Source: Dryas octopetala (Eukaryota; Streptophyta; Magnoliopsida; Rosales; Rosaceae). From it: 64,000 nucleotides of DNA. The position numbers were made by a program, and so were the translations under genes. The notes below the pieces were generated by a model. It did no database searches and was not told the DNA's origin. It saw nothing but the letters and a program-made list of their open reading frames with translations. The first letter of the stretch is position 1, and each line of letters begins with the position of its first letter. Of the stretch, positions 59,869-64,000 are shown one piece after another. The DNA lies in the NCBI GenBank assembly GCA_963921425.1, contig OY992833.1, positions 12,503,738-12,567,737 of the forward strand, written 5' to 3'.

Positions 59869-59912
59869 ATATATATATATAGATAGAGCTTCAAACATTC
59901 TTGTATATATAT

Positions 59913-60300
59913 AGAGCTTCAAGTGTGGATTTCCACATTCAGTGTTAAATGTGGGATGAGGCGGATGAGCCCACTCTATGTAGTTTTTCAACAATCCGAA
60001 TGTCCATTTTTTAGGCATTTATTCATAGATCATCCTTGCAAAAAATTAGCCAAATCGAAAATCATTTGTCTATCTAACTTTGATCAAACAAATAGACAAT
60101 TTTATTAAAAATATTTAGTTCGTCTATTTGTTTGATCAAAGTTAGATAGACAAATGATTTCCGATTTGACTAATTTTTTACAAGAATGATCTATGAATAT
60201 AGGACTAAAAAATAGACAGTTCGGATTGTTAAAAAATTACATGGAGTGAACCCATCTTATATTTAACACAAAATGTGGAATTCCACACTTAAAAGTGCCT
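59913..60300. mobile_element. Palindromic MITE, family P, copy E
   Basis: The arms AAGTGTGGATTTCCACATTC and GTGGAATTCCACACTT are inverse. The core CAAATCGAAAATCATTTGTC and GACAAATGATTTCCGATTTG is close to copy C. It is separated from copy D only by TA repeats and a duplicated AACATTCTTGTATATATATA. Confidence 0.88.
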
Positions 60301-60545
60301 GATATATACACACAAATCAATCCAAGCTAGTATTATTTTATGCCAACTCAAACCCCAATTAAAAAGAAGTACCAAGTACATTAGGAAAATAAAATCAAGT
60401 AGATCAACAAATATATGGCTTACATAACAATCCTTGAGTTTTCACTTCATACACATCATCCAAAATATTCTAAAATGGCATTGCTCCACCAAGCACTAAC
60501 ACACTGCATATATGTGATCACCTGACAATGCCTGATACCTGTAAT

Positions 60546-60821
60546 ACACTCTACAGATGGCTTGCAAAAAAATAATTTCTCTTTAAAAAAAATAAACCAT
60601 ATATGTAACTATTGTAAGATATGAAATTTTGAAATGAAAATTTTAAAAAATAGAGTGAAAATATGATGTGACGCTAGTGTCTACTATGCTCTTTCTTTGT
60701 AATTTTATAAGTGCTTTATTGGTCTCGATCTAGTTTGTATTTGTTGAAAAGTCAATACATAGGAGCTTAAACGGCAAAAGAGAAAGAAGCAGCCTTTAGA
60801 GTTCAGACCATCAAGTTGAAT
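60546..60821. other. Intergenic spacer between the two duplication units
   Basis: AT-rich, no gene. Unit 1 stops near the place where, in unit 2, the PHF5A-like stop codon would follow. Confidence 0.5.
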
Positions 60822-61290
60822 CATGTTCCATGCCCCGTCCAAACCCATTCAAGCATGCCCCTTGCTGACATGGCGGTCTCCTCTCCAGATCATCCTCCAT
60901 CTATACACGTGGCTGTTACGAATTTTTCTGGCTCAGACAAAAGGATAGAACAAGACCAAAATGAACAAATTTAAAATGAAATATCAAGAGATAACAAGGC
61001 TAAATCAAATGCACACGCATATAGCTAAGAAAAGTATATAATATACACACAAATCAATCCAAGTATATATTATTCTATGCCAACACAACCACAAAAAGAA
61101 CTACCAAACACATTAGAAAAATTAAATACAATTAGTAGATAAACAAATATATATATGGCTTACATAAGAATCCTCGCGTTTTCACTTCACACACATAATC
61201 CTACATATTCTAGCTAGAAAGGCATATATTGCTCCACCATTCACTAGCACACTGCATATATGTTGATTACCTGCTAATGCCCAATAGTAA
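60822..61290. repeat. Local direct duplication, unit 2 (uninterrupted; 3' flank of the PHF5A-like gene)
   Basis: Matches unit 1 but lacks the MITE block. At 61043-61055 it has a single ATACACACAAATC, where unit 1 has two copies bracketing the MITEs. Confidence 0.85.
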
Positions 61291-61297
61291 TAGTTAA

Positions 61298-61633
61298 TTA
61301 GGTTCTTCTTTTGAAACCATACTTTTTTCGTTCATAGAGTAGATCAGCTTTGGCACTTCCCAAATTCAAAATTTTTGGACACCCATCTCTGTCTTTCTCC
61401 AGCTGAGTACACTCTTTGCAGTAATAGGCATCAGAAATTCCAACCCCTCCACACACAACACACCGTCCCTGCAAGGATCCATAGTTGCACTCATCACATA
61501 CCCGAATAAGCGTGCAAGGACGAACCATGGAATCACAGATCACACACTTCCCATCACACTTTGTACACAACCTTCCAATGGCTATTCCTGGTTGTTTCCG
61601 GCACATAATTAGGTCAGGATTATGCTTCGCCAT
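61298..61633 (-). CDS. PHF5A/RDS3-like SF3b zinc-finger splicing factor (SF3b14b), intronless and diverged
   Basis: The ATG at 61633 opens a 111-residue protein, the family's length, with no intron. The frame stays open six codons further upstream but without an ATG, and [14 protein letters not shown] is the family start. All 13 conserved Cys are present (11, 23, 26, 30, 33, 40, 46, 49, 58, 61, 72, 75, 85), so the three zinc sites are kept. PHF5A is a core SF3b subunit of the U2 snRNP in the nucleus, near the branch-point adenosine pocket. The family is almost invariant, yet this copy has changes at normally fixed places (Thr24 for Glu, Met36 for Tyr, Leu54, Ala96, Leu99, an extra C-terminal Thr). 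It may be a relaxed or specialised paralogue, or a retrocopy. A hAT element begins 183 bases upstream. Confidence 0.9.
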   Translation of the reverse strand: MAKHNPDLIMCRKQPGIAIGRLCTKCDGKCVICDSMVRPCTLIRVCDECNYGSLQGRCVVCGGVGISDAYYCKECTQLEKDRDGCPKILNLGSAKADLLYERKKYGFKRRT

Positions 61634-61815
61634 CTTTCTTCCTTCGTGCAACTACACCTATTATATAGTATGTATGTAATATGTTAGTCCATCAAGAGAA
61701 ATATATTATATATATTGGACAAATGAAGAGCCTGAGAACTGAGGAGCCGTTAGTAATATATATATATATATAGTTGTTGGCTTTTAGGGATTAATTACTT
61801 GGTCACCAAGGAATT

Positions 61816-64000
61816 CAGGGATGGAGCCACATAGTGGGCTGGACGTGCTCCAGCCCACCCTCATAATTTTTTTTTTTTTTAAGCTATGTATGTATACAGC
61901 CCACAGCCCACCCCAACTAAAAAAAGACAAAACACTACTTACACATATCCAGCCCCTGCCAACCTTAATTGTTTGTTTTAATAAGCGAAGCCCACTGCTC
62001 ACAAGTCAGTAAGTCACAACCCACCTAAATTAAAAAGGAGAAAACAATTAAACAAACAAACATCACCACAGCTCCCCAATATATTGTCGATCATCACAGA
62101 GACAGAAAAGTGCAAACAGCCAAATATTTTCTTCTCTTGTCTCTATCGCCGACAAGCAGTGGCTGTGGCCCCAATCTCTCTAGTGCTCTGCATCTGCTCT
62201 CACGTGCCTCTCTTTGCAAGTGCAACAATCAACATCTTCTCTTGCCTCTTGGTATTTATAATTTCTAACTCTATTATATTTCTTTTGTTTTTAAATTTAA
62301 TTTAGATCTAAATATTTGGGCATTGGAGCTGAATTTAGATTTTTTATTCTATTATTAGGGATTTAATTTAAGGTGTGAATTTAGTCATTTAGGGATTAAG
62401 TTATGCATATATTGAGACTCAATTGAATTTACAAAGTATTATGGAATGTGTATTTTAGTATTTATCAATTTAGGGATTTGATTTAGGGATTTTCATTTTA
62501 GCATATCCTTACATATCATGTTTATAATATATGGTGAATAGGTTTTAGTTTGTCATGTCGGAGTCGAATCATCAACAAATTCCGAAGAAAAGAAAAAGTA
62601 TTCTTTCATATTTTAAGAAAACAAACGATCCTTCTTCATCTACACCAATTTGTGATGAGCAACATCATTCTGAGTTTCAAAGTGAAAGAGTTGAGACTGA
62701 AAGAGTTGAGGTTGATCCAAATATTGAGATTACTACTAGTACTCTTGAACGTGATCCGGGATTACGTCAAGCAATATGGAAGTATCCTGTTAATGAACAT
62801 GATAATGTTCGAAGAGCTTATATTCACTTAGGACCATGTCAACCGAAATTAAAAGATTACCCTTCCTCTTTTGACGGACGACAAATGCGCCGATTTCAAG
62901 CTTCTTGGTATTCTCAATGGCCTTGGCTTGAGTATTCAATTAGTAGTGACAAGGCATTTTGTTTTCCTTGCTTCCTTTTTGATACTAACCCGCCTTCTCA
63001 TCCTACATTTACTATGGATGGGTATCCACATTGGAAAAGGGTTAATGATGGGAAAAAATGTGGTGTTCGAAAGCATATAGGGGCTGTAAACTCAACTCAT
63101 CATCAAAATATGCAGAATTGGGATCTCTTGAAAAACCCCTCTACACATATTGATGTACAGATGAATACACAATCATCAAAACAAGTGGAGCAAAACCGAT
63201 TGCGTCTTAGGACAACAATAGAGGGTGTTAGGCTTCTAGCAAATCAAGGATTGGCTTTTAGAGGTGATGATGAATCTAGTAGCTCATCCAATCGAGGCAA
63301 CTTCATTGAACTTGTTAAAATGTTTGCGAAATTGAATACTAACATTGCAGATGTTGTCTTAGAGAATGCTCCTCATAATGGAAAGTATATTGCACCCGAA
63401 ATTCAAAAGGAAATCCTACATATTATGGCTAACAAAGTGAGGAAGAAGATTCGTGAGGAAATTGGGGATAAACCATATTGTATTCTTGTTGATGAATCAG
63501 TTGATGTATCTAGTAAGGAACAAATGGCTATTATTTTGAGGTTTGTTGATTGTAATGGCCTTATTCAAGAACGATTTTTTGCCATTGGGAGTGTTCCCAA
63601 CACTACATCCATAACTCTTAAGAATCATATATGCAAGGTTCTTACTAGCTACAATCTTCAAGTGGAAAATATGCGTGGCCAAGGATATGATGGTGCTAGC
63701 AATATGCGTGGTGCATGGAACGGGTTACAAGCATTATTCCTTCAAGATTGCCCATATGCATATTATGTGCATTGTTTTGCTCATCGCCTTCAACTAGCTT
63801 TAAATGCTGCAGCTAGAGGTGTGTCTGATACTTGGGATTTTTATTCTATGTTAACTTCCATTGTGAATTTTGTTGATTCTTCTGCCAAGCGTCATTGTGA
63901 ATTACAAGCTATTCGGCAAGAGGAAATTCAAGATTTGTTAGATGTTGGAAAACTTGAGACAGGTACAGGGAAAAATCAAATGTGTGTTTTGTCACGAGCA
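61816..64000 (+). mobile_element. hAT-superfamily transposon, 5' part (continues past the window)
   Basis: CAGGGATGGAGCCACA at 61816 is a typical terminal inverted repeat of plant TTF/DUF4371-type hAT elements. It is followed by the usual GGGCTGG..CAGCCCACCC subterminal words. A leader of about 740 bases precedes the transposase ATG. The expected 8-base target copy on this side is AAGGAATT (61808-61815). The other end is outside the window. Confidence 0.8.
62555..64000 (+). CDS. hAT transposase (TTF-type zinc finger, DUF4371; ZMYM1-like), 3' end outside window
   Basis: The ATG at 62555 opens a frame with no stop for 482 codons to the window edge. The N-terminus is basic (PKKRKSILSYFKK, a likely nuclear signal). 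A TTF-type zinc finger follows (YPSSFDGRQMRRFQASWY; FCFPCFLF). Then comes DUF4371 with the RNase H-like fold: CILVDESVDVSSKEQ carries the first acidic residue, and GQGYDGASNMRG and HCFAHRLQLAL follow. The C-terminal dimerisation domain should lie beyond 64000. The protein would bind the element ends and perform cut-and-paste transposition. No stop or frameshift is visible, unlike the CACTA and Copia elements here. A domesticated gene is an alternative, but the adjacent terminal repeat argues for an element. Confidence 0.92.
   Translation, partial: MSESNHQQIPKKRKSILSYFKKTNDPSSSTPICDEQHHSEFQSERVETERVEVDPNIEITTSTLERDPGLRQAIWKYPVNEHDNVRRAYIHLGPCQPKLKDYPSSFDGRQMRRFQASWYSQWPWLEYSISSDKAFCFPCFLFDTNPPSHPTFTMDGYPHWKRVNDGKKCGVRKHIGAVNSTHHQNMQNWDLLKNPSTHIDVQMNTQSSKQVEQNRLRLRTTIEGVRLLANQGLAFRGDDESSSSSNRGNFIELVKMFAKLNTNIADVVLENAPHNGKYIAPEIQKEILHIMANKVRKKIREEIGDKPYCILVDESVDVSSKEQMAIILRFVDCNGLIQERFFAIGSVPNTTSITLKNHICKVLTSYNLQVENMRGQGYDGASNMRGAWNGLQALFLQDCPYAYYVHCFAHRLQLALNAAARGVSDTWDFYSMLTSIVNFVDSSAKRHCELQAIRQEEIQDLLDVGKLETGTGKNQMCVLSRA

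Larger units (their letters stand above)
59208..60545. repeat. Local direct duplication, unit 1 (split by palindromic MITEs)
   Basis: 59208-59443 plus 60306-60545 together match 60822-61290 in order (CCCGTCCAAACCCATTCAA, CAGATCATCCTCCATCTAT, AAAAGGATAGAACAAGACC, GCACACGCATATAGCTAAGA; then CACTGCATATATGT). The interruption is the MITE block 59444-60305. Confidence 0.85.

Overview
This is nuclear DNA from a flowering plant, most likely a woody eudicot. The genes are split by GT-AG introns, the non-coding DNA is AT-rich with many (GA)n and (TA)n tracts, and plant transposon families are abundant (Copia, CACTA, hAT, Tourist-like and Mutator-like MITEs). There is also a degraded caulimovirid insert. 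I cannot name the species. One 200-base N gap (58347-58546) shows it is an assembled scaffold.

Layout: 1-1.5 kb, Copia-type 3' end and putative LTR. 1.7-5.4 kb, decayed CACTA (TNP2) transposase on the minus strand. 5.4-12 kb, gene-poor, with an unrecognised repeat-containing small ORF and a decayed relative. 12.0-16.85 kb, complete Copia element with identical LTRs and a perfect target duplication but a broken polyprotein, inserted between two diverged inverted arms. 17.1-19.4 kb, PPR gene (minus). 21.07-26.8 kb, ten-exon DPH2 gene (plus). 29.8-31 kb and 36.7-38.3 kb, two class IV-type GH19 chitinase genes inside a tandem segmental duplication; the second has lost its hevein domain. 40.4-42.9 kb, endogenous caulimovirid fragments. 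43-46.5 kb, decayed repeats and MITEs. 47.4-53.65 kb, six-exon SRP receptor beta gene (plus). 55-56.3 kb, a TIR-like element with a long polypyrimidine tract. 56.9-58.3 kb, a third chitinase with a one-base frameshift. 59-61.3 kb, a local direct duplication split by two palindromic MITEs. 61.3-61.6 kb, intronless PHF5A/RDS3-like gene (minus). 61.8 kb to the end, the 5' part of a hAT element with an open transposase frame that runs off the window.

The host genes are unrelated housekeeping and defence genes: diphthamide synthesis on eEF2 (DPH2), co-translational ER targeting (SRPRB), U2 snRNP/SF3b splicing (PHF5A), an organelle-type PPR protein, and secreted chitinases. Only the chitinases form a functional cluster; all three share the same intron position and the same TATA string. 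I rebuilt exon structures by hand. DPH2 and SRPRB sum to exact codon multiples (501 and 261 aa). I found no wholly new biological system. The most unusual signals are a palindromic MITE family embedded in TA microsatellites with a paralogous empty site, the chitinase domain loss, the defective Copia with identical LTRs, the diverged PHF5A copy, and the unidentified 44-residue-repeat protein.
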